A DNA stretch of 64,000 bases from Anaerolineales bacterium UBA2317 (GTDB lineage Bacteria > Chloroflexota > Anaerolineae > Anaerolineales > Villigracilaceae), in NCBI GenBank assembly GCA_002345215.1, contig DDVH01000052.1:231453-295452 (forward strand). The letters run 5' to 3'. Shown here in pieces: positions 1 to 8,032 of the stretch. Position numbers and translations under genes: made by a program. The stretch's first letter is position 1. Every line of letters begins with the position of its first letter. The notes under the pieces were generated by a model. That model saw only the letters and a program-made list of their open reading frames with translations. It did no database searches and had not been told where the DNA came from.

Positions 1-2
1 TT

Positions 3-215
3 CAACGCCCTGCATTAGATAAACTAACTTCAACGTATGGTGATACATTTCAAGTACTGGAAATTGATGCCACCGAACGCCCTGACCTCGCCAAAACTTG
101 GGGCGTGATGAGTGTGCCGACTACATTTTTATTAAATGCTCGTGGCGAAGCACGTTATGTCAATAACGGTGTGGCACGTGCTGAGAAATTGATGGAACAA
201 TTACAAACTTTGTAA
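3..215 (+). CDS. Thioredoxin-fold protein, C-terminal part (5' end outside window)
   Basis: An open frame enters from the left edge and stops at TAA 213-215, giving about 70 residues. It contains the thioredoxin cis-proline region (SVPTTFLL) after a beta-alpha-beta segment, followed by a GEARY strand and a terminal helix, the usual end of a thioredoxin or TlpA-like fold. The CxxC active site would lie upstream and cannot be seen, so thioredoxin, a thioredoxin-like reductase partner and a non-redox homologue cannot be separated. The next genes handle protein-bound sulfur (MoaD/MoeB type), so a thiol role nearby would be coherent, but this is inference. Confidence 0.75.
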   Translation, partial: QRPALDKLTSTYGDTFQVLEIDATERPDLAKTWGVMSVPTTFLLNARGEARYVNNGVARAEKLMEQLQTL

Positions 216-345
216 GTATTATCAGACATGACATGTCTCATTGAGATTATTATTAGCCAATACTTTTTCCCGGACACGAATCACAATTAATCACGGTTTC
301 GCGGAGATACGTCATGTCTTTATAAAAATTTAGGAGAAAAACTTA

Positions 346-618
346 ATGCCTGTATTACGAATCCCAACTCCATTGCGTGCTTACACCAATGGACAATCCA
401 CAGTCAATGTGACTGGAAAAAATGTTTCAGAAGTATTGACTGATCTAACCAAGCAATATCCAACCATCAAACCGCATATCTTCAATGAAGATGGCGCATT
501 GCGTCCGTTTGTGAATTTATTTGTGGGCGAATCAAATATCAAAGACTTGCAAGGTGTGGATACACCTATCAAAGAAGAAGATAAAGTCATGTTGATTCCG
601 TCGATTGCGGGTGGGTAA
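346..618 (+). CDS. MoaD/ThiS-like sulfur carrier protein
   Basis: A 90-residue beta-grasp protein ending in Gly-Gly (SIAGG), the tail that E1-like enzymes adenylate and convert to a thiocarboxylate. Length and the VMLIPSIAGG ending match the MoaD/ThiS/CysO group. AGGAG lies 8 nt before the ATG. The stop codon is one base before the ATG of the MoeB-like gene, so carrier and activating enzyme are translationally coupled. In this family the thiocarboxylate can serve molybdopterin, thiamine, cysteine or thionucleotide synthesis. The sequence alone does not say which; the partner's rhodanese domain fits a sulfur-transfer system of the CysO/MoeZ or MOCS2A/MOCS3 type. Confidence 0.88.
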   Translation: MPVLRIPTPLRAYTNGQSTVNVTGKNVSEVLTDLTKQYPTIKPHIFNEDGALRPFVNLFVGESNIKDLQGVDTPIKEEDKVMLIPSIAGG

Positions 619-619
619 C

Positions 620-1774
620 ATGTTACCTGAATTATCGCGTGAAGAAATTCTTCGTTACTCTCGTCATCTTCTCATTCCAGAAGTAGGTTTAGAAGGTCAA
701 AAGAAATTAAAAAATTCGTCTGCCCTGATTATCGGCACTGGTGGGCTTGGCTCACCTGTGTCCCTATATCTTGCGGCGGCTGGAATCGGAAGAATCGGAT
801 TGGTTGATTATGATGTCGTTGAATCATCTAATCTTCAACGTCAAGTCATTCATGGAACTTCCAGTATTGGAAAATTAAAAGTAGAAAGTGCCAAAGCAAA
901 ATTACTAGATTTGAATCCCGATATTCAAATTGATGTTTATAACGAACCATATACTTCTGAAAACGCGCTTCGCATTGCAAAAGATTATGACATCATTCTC
1001 GATGGCACTGATAATTTTCCAACACGTTATTTAACTAATGATGTTGCCGTTTTTCTTGGCAAGCCAAATGTGTATGCATCCATCTTTCGTTTTGATGGGC
1101 AGGTCAGTGTTTTTTATGCTAAAGAAGGTCCATGCTATCGTTGTCTTTTTCCTGAGCCTCCGCCTCCGGGTCTTGTCCCATCTTGTGCAGAGGGTGGCGT
1201 GCTTGGAGTTTTGCCCGGCACCATTGGCACGCTTCAAGCCACCGAAGCATTAAAAGTTTTACTCGGTATTGGCGAACCGTTAATTGGAAAACTTCTTTTA
1301 TACAATGCGTTGGATATGTCTTTTGATTTTGTGAAATTAAAAAAGAATCCAAATTGTAGAGTGTGCGGACCCAATGCAGATATCAAAGAATTAATTGATT
1401 ACGAAGAATTTTGTGGAGTTCCGAGTCACGACCATGACGATGCTTCGACAAATTCTTCTTTAGATATTTCTTCTTCAGATTTAAAATCCCGCCTCACACT
1501 TGACCCCAAGTTGACTCTGCTAGACGTACGTGAGCCTCACGAGTTAGAGATTTCTGCAATTCCTTCTGCCATCAACATTCCGCTTGGACAATTAGCAGGT
1601 CGCCTCACAGAATTAAACACAGCAAATGATATGGTTGTGCTTTGTAAAAGTGGAACTCGCTCTATGCGCGCGATTGAATTGCTATCCAGTGCTGGCTTTA
1701 AGAAATTAAAAAACCTCAAAGGCGGAATCAACGCTTGGGCAAAAGAAGTAGATACCAATTTGCCTGTCTATTAA
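620..1774 (+). CDS. ThiF/MoeB-type sulfur-carrier adenylyltransferase fused to a rhodanese domain
   Basis: A 384-residue protein. Residues 1-250 form an E1-like adenylyltransferase with the ATP-binding GTGGLGSP loop near residue 40, two zinc CxxC pairs (C172/C175 and C246/C249) and the catalytic cysteine in PSCAEGG (C189). Residues 285-384 form a rhodanese domain with the persulfide cysteine in VVLCKSGTRS (C342). This is the MoeZ/MOCS3 architecture: the enzyme adenylates the carrier's C-terminal glycine and delivers sulfur to it. ATG at 620 is preferred over an in-frame TTG at 605, because the ATG follows the carrier's stop by one base and conserved sequence starts there. A terminator follows at 1857. 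Confidence 0.92.
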   Translation: MLPELSREEILRYSRHLLIPEVGLEGQKKLKNSSALIIGTGGLGSPVSLYLAAAGIGRIGLVDYDVVESSNLQRQVIHGTSSIGKLKVESAKAKLLDLNPDIQIDVYNEPYTSENALRIAKDYDIILDGTDNFPTRYLTNDVAVFLGKPNVYASIFRFDGQVSVFYAKEGPCYRCLFPEPPPPGLVPSCAEGGVLGVLPGTIGTLQATEALKVLLGIGEPLIGKLLLYNALDMSFDFVKLKKNPNCRVCGPNADIKELIDYEEFCGVPSHDHDDASTNSSLDISSSDLKSRLTLDPKLTLLDVREPHELEISAIPSAINIPLGQLAGRLTELNTANDMVVLCKSGTRSMRAIELLSSAGFKKLKNLKGGINAWAKEVDTNLPVY

Positions 1775-1779
1775 CATGT

Positions 1780-1831
1780 CATTGCGAGGACGCTCTTGTT
1801 CTTTGTGGCGAAGCAATCTCCCGATTTTATG
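1780..1831. repeat. Dispersed intergenic repeat remnant
   Basis: The segment has a CATTGCGAGGA...GCGAAGCAATCTCCC pattern lying directly after the MoeB-like gene. Such CATTGCGAGG/AAGCAATCTCC elements are common non-coding repeats in many environmental bacterial genomes. Only one copy is seen in this window. Function unknown. Confidence 0.4.
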
Positions 1832-1856
1832 AAAGAAGAAAGAAGAAAGATGAAAG

Positions 1857-1888
1857 AACCCTCTTGTTGAGTTTTCAGCAAGAGGGTT
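1857..1888 (+). terminator. Intrinsic terminator after the MoeB-rhodanese gene
   Basis: A perfect 10-bp stem (AACCCTCTTG / CAAGAGGGTT) with a 12-nt loop is followed by a T-rich stretch. It sits between the sulfur-carrier operon and the TIR-FGE gene, both on the + strand, and would end the upstream transcript. Confidence 0.7.
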
Positions 1889-1919
1889 TATAATTTAATG
1901 AACTTGGGAAAATACAATC

Positions 1920-3479
1920 ATGCCCAGACCACTTCAAGTATTTCTCTGCCACGCTTCACAAGACAAGCCCGAAGTATGGAAATTACATCGGTATCTGAAA
2001 ACTCGCGGCGTGAAACCATGGTTAGACGTAGAAGATTTATTGCCCGGCGAAGACTGGGAAGTGGAAATTCCCAAAGCCTTATTTGCTTCTGACATTATTT
2101 TGGTTTGTCTTTCTAAAAACTCAGTCAACAAAGAGGGATATGTTCAAAAAGAGATTGCCTTTGCATTAGACAAAGCCCTTGAAAAACCTGAAGGCACAAT
2201 TTTTATTATTCCTGTCAAGCTAGAAGATTGTGAACTTCCCAAAAGATTAAGTCGTTACCAAGCCGTGGATTTATTCCGCACGGATGGACGTAAACGCTTA
2301 TTAATGGGACTGAATAAACGAATTGCAAACCTTGGTGATGAAGTTTTGCCGATTACGATTGAAGAAACCAAACAAAGAACACCAAAACCGATAAAACCTG
2401 AACCAAAACCAGAAGAAAAACTTTCTGAAGCAATAACTTCTCTGCAAGAAGAAAAAACGAAACACAAAGCCATTGAAAATCTAAAACAAGAATATACAAA
2501 AAGAGATCAAGAAAGTAATTTAATTGAAAGGTTAATGAATAAATTAACACCAAGTTTTATACGCACTCTTGGTGTTGTTTCAATAATTTTTTTCGGCTTT
2601 CTATTTATCTTATTTTCAGGAGATTATCTTTTTGGGAATTTACCTGCCACTGAAACCCCTGAAATTACACCAACTGAAGAAATAACAGTTGCTTCATCTA
2701 CTGAACCAACCGCAACTGCTACGAACTCATTAGCAATTTCTACCACCACTAGACTTGATATTGGCTCAACAACACTTGGTAAAGATGGGATGACTTTAAT
2801 GTATGTGCCAGCAGGTGAATTTACAATGGGCAGTGATAAGAATCCCGACGAACAACCTATTCACCAAGTATATTTAGATGCCTTTTGGATTGACCAAACC
2901 GAAGTAACGAATGCTATGTATGCTCGTTGTGTAGATGCGAATGAATGCAACCCACCGTCAAGTACAAGTTCTTATACACAAGCAAGTTATTTTGACAATT
3001 CTGAATTTGATGATTTCCCCGTTATCTATGTTTCTTGGAATGATGCATTTGCTTATTGTGAATATGCAGGTAGGAGATTGCCCACAGAAGCCGAATGGGA
3101 AAAAGCGGCAAGAGGCACAAATGCAAATATTTACCCATGGGGTAACACAGACCCGAAAGATAATTTATTAAACTTCAATGGTAATGTAGGAGATACAACC
3201 GAAGTAGGTAGTTATCCTGAAGGCGCAAGTATTTATGGTGCGTTAGACATGAGCGGCAATGTTAACGAATGGGTGTATGATTGGTATGATAGCTTATTTT
3301 ATCAAAATTCTCAATTGGTAAATCCTCAGGGACCAGATGAAGGTAAAGCTCGGGGTTTGCGAGGTGGATCATGGGATGGTAGTAGCGATGAAGCTAGGTC
3401 TTCCACTCGTTTTGGAATATCACCAAGCATTAATTTAAACCTCAACCTCGGTTTCCGCTGTGCAATGGATGCTGACTAA
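1920..3479 (+). CDS. TIR domain-transmembrane-FGE/SUMF1-fold protein
   Basis: A 519-residue three-part protein. Residues 1-135 are a TIR domain; W46-E47 in the PGEDWE segment align with the Trp/Glu position that holds the catalytic glutamate of NAD-cleaving TIR domains. Residues 145-210 are charged and likely helical, 214-234 form one transmembrane helix, and 240-280 are a Thr/Glu-rich linker. Residues 285-516 are an FGE-sulfatase (C-type-lectin-like) fold with motifs YVPAGEFTMGS, RRLPTEAEWE and LRGGSW. The cysteine pair near the C-terminus that active formylglycine enzymes use is absent (RSSTRFG there), so this half is probably a ligand-binding module. An inside TIR and outside FGE topology is inferred. 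TATAAT at 1889-1894 may be its promoter. Function unknown; immunity or signalling is likely. Confidence 0.85.
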   Translation: MPRPLQVFLCHASQDKPEVWKLHRYLKTRGVKPWLDVEDLLPGEDWEVEIPKALFASDIILVCLSKNSVNKEGYVQKEIAFALDKALEKPEGTIFIIPVKLEDCELPKRLSRYQAVDLFRTDGRKRLLMGLNKRIANLGDEVLPITIEETKQRTPKPIKPEPKPEEKLSEAITSLQEEKTKHKAIENLKQEYTKRDQESNLIERLMNKLTPSFIRTLGVVSIIFFGFLFILFSGDYLFGNLPATETPEITPTEEITVASSTEPTATATNSLAISTTTRLDIGSTTLGKDGMTLMYVPAGEFTMGSDKNPDEQPIHQVYLDAFWIDQTEVTNAMYARCVDANECNPPSSTSSYTQASYFDNSEFDDFPVIYVSWNDAFAYCEYAGRRLPTEAEWEKAARGTNANIYPWGNTDPKDNLLNFNGNVGDTTEVGSYPEGASIYGALDMSGNVNEWVYDWYDSLFYQNSQLVNPQGPDEGKARGLRGGSWDGSSDEARSSTRFGISPSINLNLNLGFRCAMDAD

Positions 3480-3485
3480 TAAAAC

Positions 3486-3515
3486 AAAACTCCCGTCAAA
3501 TTTGACGGGAGTTTT
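3486..3515. terminator. Bidirectional terminator hairpin (AAAACTCCCGTCAAA family)
   Basis: A perfect palindrome with 15-nt arms and A/T-tracts at both ends lies between convergent genes. It can end the TIR-FGE transcript and, read on the other strand, the beta-propeller operon. Confidence 0.8.
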
Positions 3516-3524
3516 ACTATGCAT

Positions 3525-3557
3525 AGACCTCCGAGATTTTTAAAATCTCGGAGGTCT
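3525..3557. repeat. AGACCTCCGAGA palindrome
   Basis: An inverted repeat with 12-bp arms (AGACCTCCGAGA / TCTCGGAGGTCT) directly follows the first hairpin. A near-identical palindrome lies at 36582-36614, so this is a repeated element rather than a private terminator. It may also terminate the leftward operon ending at 3561. Confidence 0.75.
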
Positions 3558-3560
3558 TGT

Positions 3561-5111
3561 TTACGACAAAATCACCTGACCACAATACTCACATTTATCC
3601 ATACCGAGTTCGAGTGTGCCGCCGCAGTTGGGGCAGTTGAAAGTTTCAGGTTTGATGTTATACCCTGCGGCTTTGAAGGCGGCTTCGTTTTCGGCTAAAT
3701 CTCCACGCAGGCGTTTGAGGCGTGCGAGGTATGAGTCACCAGCCATTTCACCAGATTTTCTCAAGCGTTCCACGTCCGCAATATGTTCTTTCAACATACG
3801 GCGTTCCGCTTCTAAACTTTCTTTGCTTTTATCTTGAAACGAAACTTTCATCTCAGGTTTCGGCGGGATCGAAGCAAGAATCCCCGCAATGATAAGAATC
3901 ACAGCAGAAACAAGTAGCCCGACGATAAGAGGCGTGTATGTAAATCCAGGAATCGCACTCAAGGTCACTGTTTGAGTCTGCACTTCGTTGTAATCTGCAA
4001 TCACCACATAACGTTCAGTGCCAAGTCTGCCAATATCAACCCGCGTGATGCCCGTTGAATGTGTTGGCAAATTATTGCGCGTGCCATCAGCAGTGAACAC
4101 AGCCACCACGCCAGATTCATCACCGATGACGGCTTCTTGTTTGCCATCTTCGTCAATATCTAAGCCTGCAATTTCATTTACTTTGTCGGATAAAGAACCG
4201 CTCCACATCTCGGTGGCAGTTGTTCCATCGTAGGAGAAAGCCCACACGCCTCCATCTTTTCCGCCGACCACAATTTCACGCGACGATGGGTTGCCATCTA
4301 ACTCAACCTCACGCACTTCACTCACGGCTTGCCCAAGCGTTGTAGAGAAAATAATTGTGCCATCGTCCGCAGAGAAAATATAAAACTCGCCATATTCATT
4401 GCCAGTGATAACTTCACTATTGCCATCGGCGTTTAAATCAAAGGCACGCATGCGGCGTAATTGACTTTGTGAATAATTCCAAAGATTTCGCCCATTTGAA
4501 TCAATGACGTACACACCGCCGTAATAGGATGCAACTGCCAAATGCACTTGACCATTAATGCGGGCATCATCCATGCCGCGAATTTCATCACTGCCAATAT
4601 TGCTTGACCATAAGGTTTGACCATTCAAATCTAACGACAATAAATTGCTAGACATATCGCCTAAGACAATTTGAGGTCCAGACGGAAAGCGAATCAATGC
4701 CACGCGTGAAGGTGTGCCAATAGGAAGGTTTGTTGCTAATGTCCTCACTTGTCCATTGATGATGACATCTACGCCGTTGTTATAAAAAACGATAATATCT
4801 TCTGTGCCATCGCCGTTGAAATCACCAAGTGTGGTTTTCGGTTGTTGATAATTCCAAGACCATAATACTTCGCCATTGCCTTCAAATACAGTCACATTTA
4901 ATGTATTTTGAATAAACAATTCGTTCTGACCATCTCCAGTAAAATCCAACACTTTCATACTTTCAGCAGTGGAGTATTGTTGAGTCCAGGCTACGTCACT
5001 GCCAAATTTTTCAGCAGTCACCATGCCGCTGAAGGCAAACACACCAGAGACGACCATTACTAAACAGGCTAAGATAAATGCAATAATAAACGGGATAACT
5101 TTTCGATTCAT
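3561..5111 (-). CDS. Membrane beta-propeller (FG-GAP/VCBS-like) protein with cytosolic zinc ribbon
   Basis: A 516-residue protein. A hydrophobic N-terminal segment (about 5-30) is followed by roughly 350 residues of WD/PQQ-like blades with repeated DxxGDGxxE calcium-type loops (DFTGDGQNE, DFNGDGTED, DLNADGNSE, DIDEDGKQE). A second membrane helix lies at about 388-412, then a charged helical stretch and a C-terminal CPNCGG...CEYCGQ zinc ribbon. The likely topology is an external propeller anchored by two helices with both tails inside. It is the second gene of a two-gene leftward operon, 16 bp after its partner. The family usually has adhesive or sensory roles; the exact function is unknown. 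Confidence 0.75.
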   Translation of the reverse strand: MNRKVIPFIIAFILACLVMVVSGVFAFSGMVTAEKFGSDVAWTQQYSTAESMKVLDFTGDGQNELFIQNTLNVTVFEGNGEVLWSWNYQQPKTTLGDFNGDGTEDIIVFYNNGVDVIINGQVRTLATNLPIGTPSRVALIRFPSGPQIVLGDMSSNLLSLDLNGQTLWSSNIGSDEIRGMDDARINGQVHLAVASYYGGVYVIDSNGRNLWNYSQSQLRRMRAFDLNADGNSEVITGNEYGEFYIFSADDGTIIFSTTLGQAVSEVREVELDGNPSSREIVVGGKDGGVWAFSYDGTTATEMWSGSLSDKVNEIAGLDIDEDGKQEAVIGDESGVVAVFTADGTRNNLPTHSTGITRVDIGRLGTERYVVIADYNEVQTQTVTLSAIPGFTYTPLIVGLLVSAVILIIAGILASIPPKPEMKVSFQDKSKESLEAERRMLKEHIADVERLRKSGEMAGDSYLARLKRLRGDLAENEAAFKAAGYNIKPETFNCPNCGGTLELGMDKCEYCGQVILS

Positions 5112-5127
5112 GAATATACCTTTCGTT

Positions 5128-6060
5128 TTATGCTGTCTTTCGTTGTAAAAGAGAGTATGACGATTTTAGAAAATTCAAAATTTGTTCTTGCTCTACTTCT
5201 TCAAATGGAGATTTGGCTAAGATGTTAATCATGCCACCTTCTGTGCTTAAGGTCTCAATTTTATATTTGCCAATATTTTGACCTTGTCTGAAATCTTTAC
5301 TTGGCACAATTTTATACGCCTCAGGGTTAACGACGATGCGCACTTTCAATTCTTGTTCTGCGCCTTTGAATTTTTCAGGTTTCGATTTCATCTTTCCGCT
5401 AATGCGGCTTCGCTTCCAATACGATTTTCGGTTTTTTGTTTTTTGAATGGCATTCACACGTAGAACATTGCCATCATATAATTTTGCTTTCAGCGAAAGC
5501 CATTGGTCTGCGAAATGTTGAGTGGTGCGGTCTTGTGCATCTTTTGTCTCACGCGCAACTTTGGTAGGGAGCATGGCTCCAGTTAAATCCAAATGCCCGA
5601 GGAAAGTGGTACCAGGTTTGAGGTCATCACGAAGCGTGTGTAAGATTTCTTTCAAACCTTTATAGCGCGGAGAAAAATCGTGCGAGTCACTTTTTCGTAA
5701 ACTGCGTGCCATGATGAATGCCGCAATCCATAAAAGAAATGCGCCACCTGAAAATACAAGTGAGAAATATCCAAACACCAAAAGTAAAACATCAATCAAT
5801 ACCAAACCCACGCCGATGAAAAAAATAATCATCGGAATCCAACGCCATTTATCACCAGCCGATTCAGTTTTTTCAACTTTGCTTTTGAATTCATCTAAAC
5901 CGCGAATAATCGAATCGGGTTTATCTGCAATCGAAATATAAACTGGTGTGTAATCTTTTTTGCCTGCACGGCTTGGCGCAGGTGCTTTTTTGCGAGCAGT
6001 GTTTAACAAATAAAAAAACAAAATAACAACAACAACTGCAATTCCACAAAAAACAAACAT
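5128..6060 (-). CDS. Conserved membrane protein of unknown function
   Basis: A 310-residue protein. It has an N-terminal membrane helix (about 3-20), a basic linker, two adjacent membrane helices at about 75-115, and then a soluble domain of about 190 residues with many charged and aromatic residues. No catalytic motif was recognised. GGAGG lies 6 nt before the ATG, a clear ribosome binding site. It is the first gene of an operon with the beta-propeller/zinc-ribbon gene, so the two may form one envelope complex. It is divergent from the glycosyltransferase gene at 6092, with only 31 bp between the starts. Confidence 0.65.
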   Translation of the reverse strand: MFVFCGIAVVVVILFFYLLNTARKKAPAPSRAGKKDYTPVYISIADKPDSIIRGLDEFKSKVEKTESAGDKWRWIPMIIFFIGVGLVLIDVLLLVFGYFSLVFSGGAFLLWIAAFIMARSLRKSDSHDFSPRYKGLKEILHTLRDDLKPGTTFLGHLDLTGAMLPTKVARETKDAQDRTTQHFADQWLSLKAKLYDGNVLRVNAIQKTKNRKSYWKRSRISGKMKSKPEKFKGAEQELKVRIVVNPEAYKIVPSKDFRQGQNIGKYKIETLSTEGGMINILAKSPFEEVEQEQILNFLKSSYSLLQRKTA

Positions 6061-6077
6061 TCATTCCTCCGAGCGTT

Positions 6078-6083
6078 TATAAT
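6078..6083 (+). promoter_or_regulatory. -10 box TATAAT for a leaderless glycosyltransferase transcript
   Basis: TATAAT ends 8 nt before the ATG at 6092, so transcription would start at or next to the start codon. No Shine-Dalgarno sequence for this strand is present between them. Confidence 0.55.
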
Positions 6084-6091
6084 CCAACGCG

Positions 6092-7258
6092 ATGCCTAAA
6101 ATTCTTTATACTGCTTTTGATATTGTGCCAAGCCCAAAAGGCGCATCTACTCATATTTTGCACAATCTGCGCGGGTTGGTCAATAGCCAATTTGATGTCC
6201 ATCTTATCACGCCGAACGACGGACTTCTACCCACCGAAGATACTATTGAAGGGGCAAAAGTCACTCGCATTTCGCAAGACCTGACGCAAAATTTTTTAGC
6301 ACGGGCTGTACATTTTGGCAAATCGGTCATGTCGCATTTGGCGTTGAATCAAGATTATGACGTGGTGCATTTCAGAAATATTTGGGATGGATTTTCGATT
6401 ACGCAAAATAAAAATAAGTTCAAATATAAAACATTATTTGAAGTGAATGGTTTGCCTTCAATTGAGTTGAAATATCATTACCCAGGTTTAGATTCAGAAT
6501 TATTGTCAAAGATAAAAGAACAAGAAATTGCCACATTACATTTAAGTGATGCGATACTCTGCCCTTCACATGTGACTCGGGAATACATCGCCTCATTGGG
6601 TCTTGATAGAAAACTGGTGACTGTAATCCCCAACGGAGTCAGCCCTTCGGATTTTTCCCCATCGCCTCTATCGACTCGTGAAAATCGAATTCCCGTTTTG
6701 TTATACATCGGTACTTTAGCAGATTGGCAAGGCTTGGATGTTTTGATTAAAGCACTGCCAAAAATTCTTGAACAAAAGCAAGTCAAGTTACAAATTGTCG
6801 GGCGTGGACGTTATCGCCAAAGAAAAATGTTAGCAAAACAAATCCGTAAATTGGGTTTAGAAGAACATGTTTTGATTCAACCTGCCGTACCTCACCACGA
6901 AATTCCGCAATTGATTTCAAATGCAGATATTTGTGTCGCTCCACTTGGGCTCAATGATAGGAATGTCACGCAAGGTGCATGTCCTATCAAAGTTTTAGAA
7001 TACATGGCGGCGGGCAGACCTTTGCTTGCTTCCAATATGCCGATTGTTCGTGAATTGGTTCGTGAAGATATTGATGCTTTGTTATTTTCCCCGAACGACC
7101 CCGATGATTTGGCTCGTCAAATTTTTGCCTTGTTAAATGATTTTGAATTATCACAAAGGCTCGCATCTTCTGCATCAGAACGCGCATTGACTAAATTTAC
7201 ATGGCATGAATCGCAGAAGAAGTTACACAAAGTATATAAAAACCTGACAGGTTTTTAA
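6092..7258 (+). CDS. Glycosyltransferase family 4 (GT-B fold)
   Basis: A 388-residue retaining GT-B glycosyltransferase. The N-terminal half begins with a Rossmann strand (KILYTAFDI) and a KGASTHI acceptor-side loop. The C-terminal half carries PNGVSPSDF, the GTLADWQGLD nucleotide-sugar region and the family E-x7-E type motif within VLEYMAAGRPLLASN...VREL. It probably transfers a sugar from a nucleotide donor to a lipid, polysaccharide or small-molecule acceptor at the inner membrane face; the acceptor cannot be told. The gene stands alone. Its stop codon lies in the centre of a palindrome (7240-7272), so its last codons are part of a terminator. Confidence 0.88.
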   Translation: MPKILYTAFDIVPSPKGASTHILHNLRGLVNSQFDVHLITPNDGLLPTEDTIEGAKVTRISQDLTQNFLARAVHFGKSVMSHLALNQDYDVVHFRNIWDGFSITQNKNKFKYKTLFEVNGLPSIELKYHYPGLDSELLSKIKEQEIATLHLSDAILCPSHVTREYIASLGLDRKLVTVIPNGVSPSDFSPSPLSTRENRIPVLLYIGTLADWQGLDVLIKALPKILEQKQVKLQIVGRGRYRQRKMLAKQIRKLGLEEHVLIQPAVPHHEIPQLISNADICVAPLGLNDRNVTQGACPIKVLEYMAAGRPLLASNMPIVRELVREDIDALLFSPNDPDDLARQIFALLNDFELSQRLASSASERALTKFTWHESQKKLHKVYKNLTGF

Positions 7259-7272
7259 AACCTGTCAGGTTT
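7240..7272. terminator. Palindromic bidirectional terminator overlapping two stop codons
   Basis: Perfect 16-bp arms (AAACCTGACAGGTTTT / AAAACCTGTCAGGTTT) are separated by one base. The TAA of the glycosyltransferase (7256-7258) lies at the centre, and the stop of the convergent thioesterase (7265-7267) lies in the right arm. Related AACCTGACAGG arms occur at 17523-17617 and, diverged, at 18062-18092. Confidence 0.85.
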
Positions 7273-7678
7273 GGGACTTAGAAAAAATATTTTCCACTTC
7301 TTTTGGTACTGCCCTCGGCATTCCTGTTTTCACATCCACAAATACCCAATCTGTTTCGCCTTTTACTAAAACTTTGTCATCTGATTTTCTAACAAATTCA
7401 TATTTTCGTAATGAACGCACGCGCCGAATATTTTCAACCCAAGTTTTAATTTCGATTTCTTCATTCTCAAACGCAGGCAAAAAATATTCAATTTTATGTT
7501 CGCGCACCACCCAAGTGGACTCATTTCCTTGCGCCTCAATCCCACCAATCGAAGCGTAATGTTCCACAGCAATATCTTGCATCCACTGCACATACGCCAC
7601 ATTATTGACATGACCATTTTCATCAATGGCAGTTTTTGGAATGTTGATAATTTTTGAATAGATAGAAGAAAGAGGCAT
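7265..7678 (-). CDS. Acyl-CoA thioesterase, 4HBT (YbgC/FadM-like) hotdog fold
   Basis: A 137-residue single hotdog domain. The N-terminal segment DENGHVNNVAYVQWMQD is the 4HBT active-site signature, with the acidic residue and HVNN loop on the long helix, followed by a WVVREHKIEYFLPAF strand. The enzyme hydrolyses short or medium acyl-CoA, or acyl-ACP; substrate length cannot be judged. A TACAAT box 6 nt before the ATG suggests a leaderless transcript. It is divergent from the small gene at 7711. Its last codons are written in the palindrome shared with the glycosyltransferase gene. Confidence 0.88.
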   Translation of the reverse strand: MPLSSIYSKIINIPKTAIDENGHVNNVAYVQWMQDIAVEHYASIGGIEAQGNESTWVVREHKIEYFLPAFENEEIEIKTWVENIRRVRSLRKYEFVRKSDDKVLVKGETDWVFVDVKTGMPRAVPKEVENIFSKSQT

Positions 7679-7684
7679 AGTGTG

Positions 7685-7704
7685 ATTGTATCAAATGATA
7701 AAAT
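7685..7704. promoter_or_regulatory. Divergent, overlapping leaderless promoters
   Basis: On the minus strand TACAAT (7685-7690) ends 6 nt before the thioesterase ATG at 7678. On the plus strand TAAAAT (7699-7704) ends 6 nt before the ATG at 7711. With only 32 bp between the two starts, the two polymerases would compete. No -35 consensus is obvious. Confidence 0.5.
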
Positions 7705-7710
7705 CAGAGC

Positions 7711-7971
7711 ATGGCAAAATTAATCCCCGCCGCAGAACGCCTCATCCGTGCGCGAAAACTGATTCAAAAAGCGCGAGATTTACCTGCTCCTACAACTGGA
7801 CTCGGCAAAAGTGATTTGTCTTATGTTGCCAATGTGAAAGATTTATTGCGTCAAGCCAAAGATATGGTCAAGTTTATTTCCATGACTCCAACCGCTACTG
7901 CTGAAATGAAAGCGGAAGTTAAAAAAATTTATGAAGAGATTGAACAGGCGGATAAAGAAATTTTGAATTAA
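7711..7971 (+). CDS. Small helical protein of unknown function
   Basis: An 86-residue basic, nearly all-helical protein (RLIRARKLIQKARDLP at the N-terminus, a predicted coiled-coil from about residue 30 to the end) with no cysteine and no membrane segment. Coding status is supported by a promoter-like box just upstream, an ordinary composition and a stop codon that merges into an inverted repeat. No family was recognised; a small regulatory or structural helical-bundle protein is likely. Confidence 0.6.
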   Translation: MAKLIPAAERLIRARKLIQKARDLPAPTTGLGKSDLSYVANVKDLLRQAKDMVKFISMTPTATAEMKAEVKKIYEEIEQADKEILN

Positions 7972-8032
7972 TGGATAATGAAGAATGGATAATTGACAAT
8001 TTTTCATTATCCATTTTCAATTGTTAATTATG
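7970..8032. repeat. AATGGATAATGAA inverted repeat
   Basis: Perfect 13-bp arms at 7970-7982 and 8003-8015, with a further AATGGATAATTGACAAT repeat inside and CAATTGTTAATTA after. It lies between two convergent genes, overlaps both stop codons and may act as a weak terminator for both. Confidence 0.6.

Noticed and set aside
1920..3479. Active formylglycine-generating enzyme
   Set aside because: The C-terminal active-site cysteines are replaced by RSSTRFG, so sulfatase activation is unlikely.
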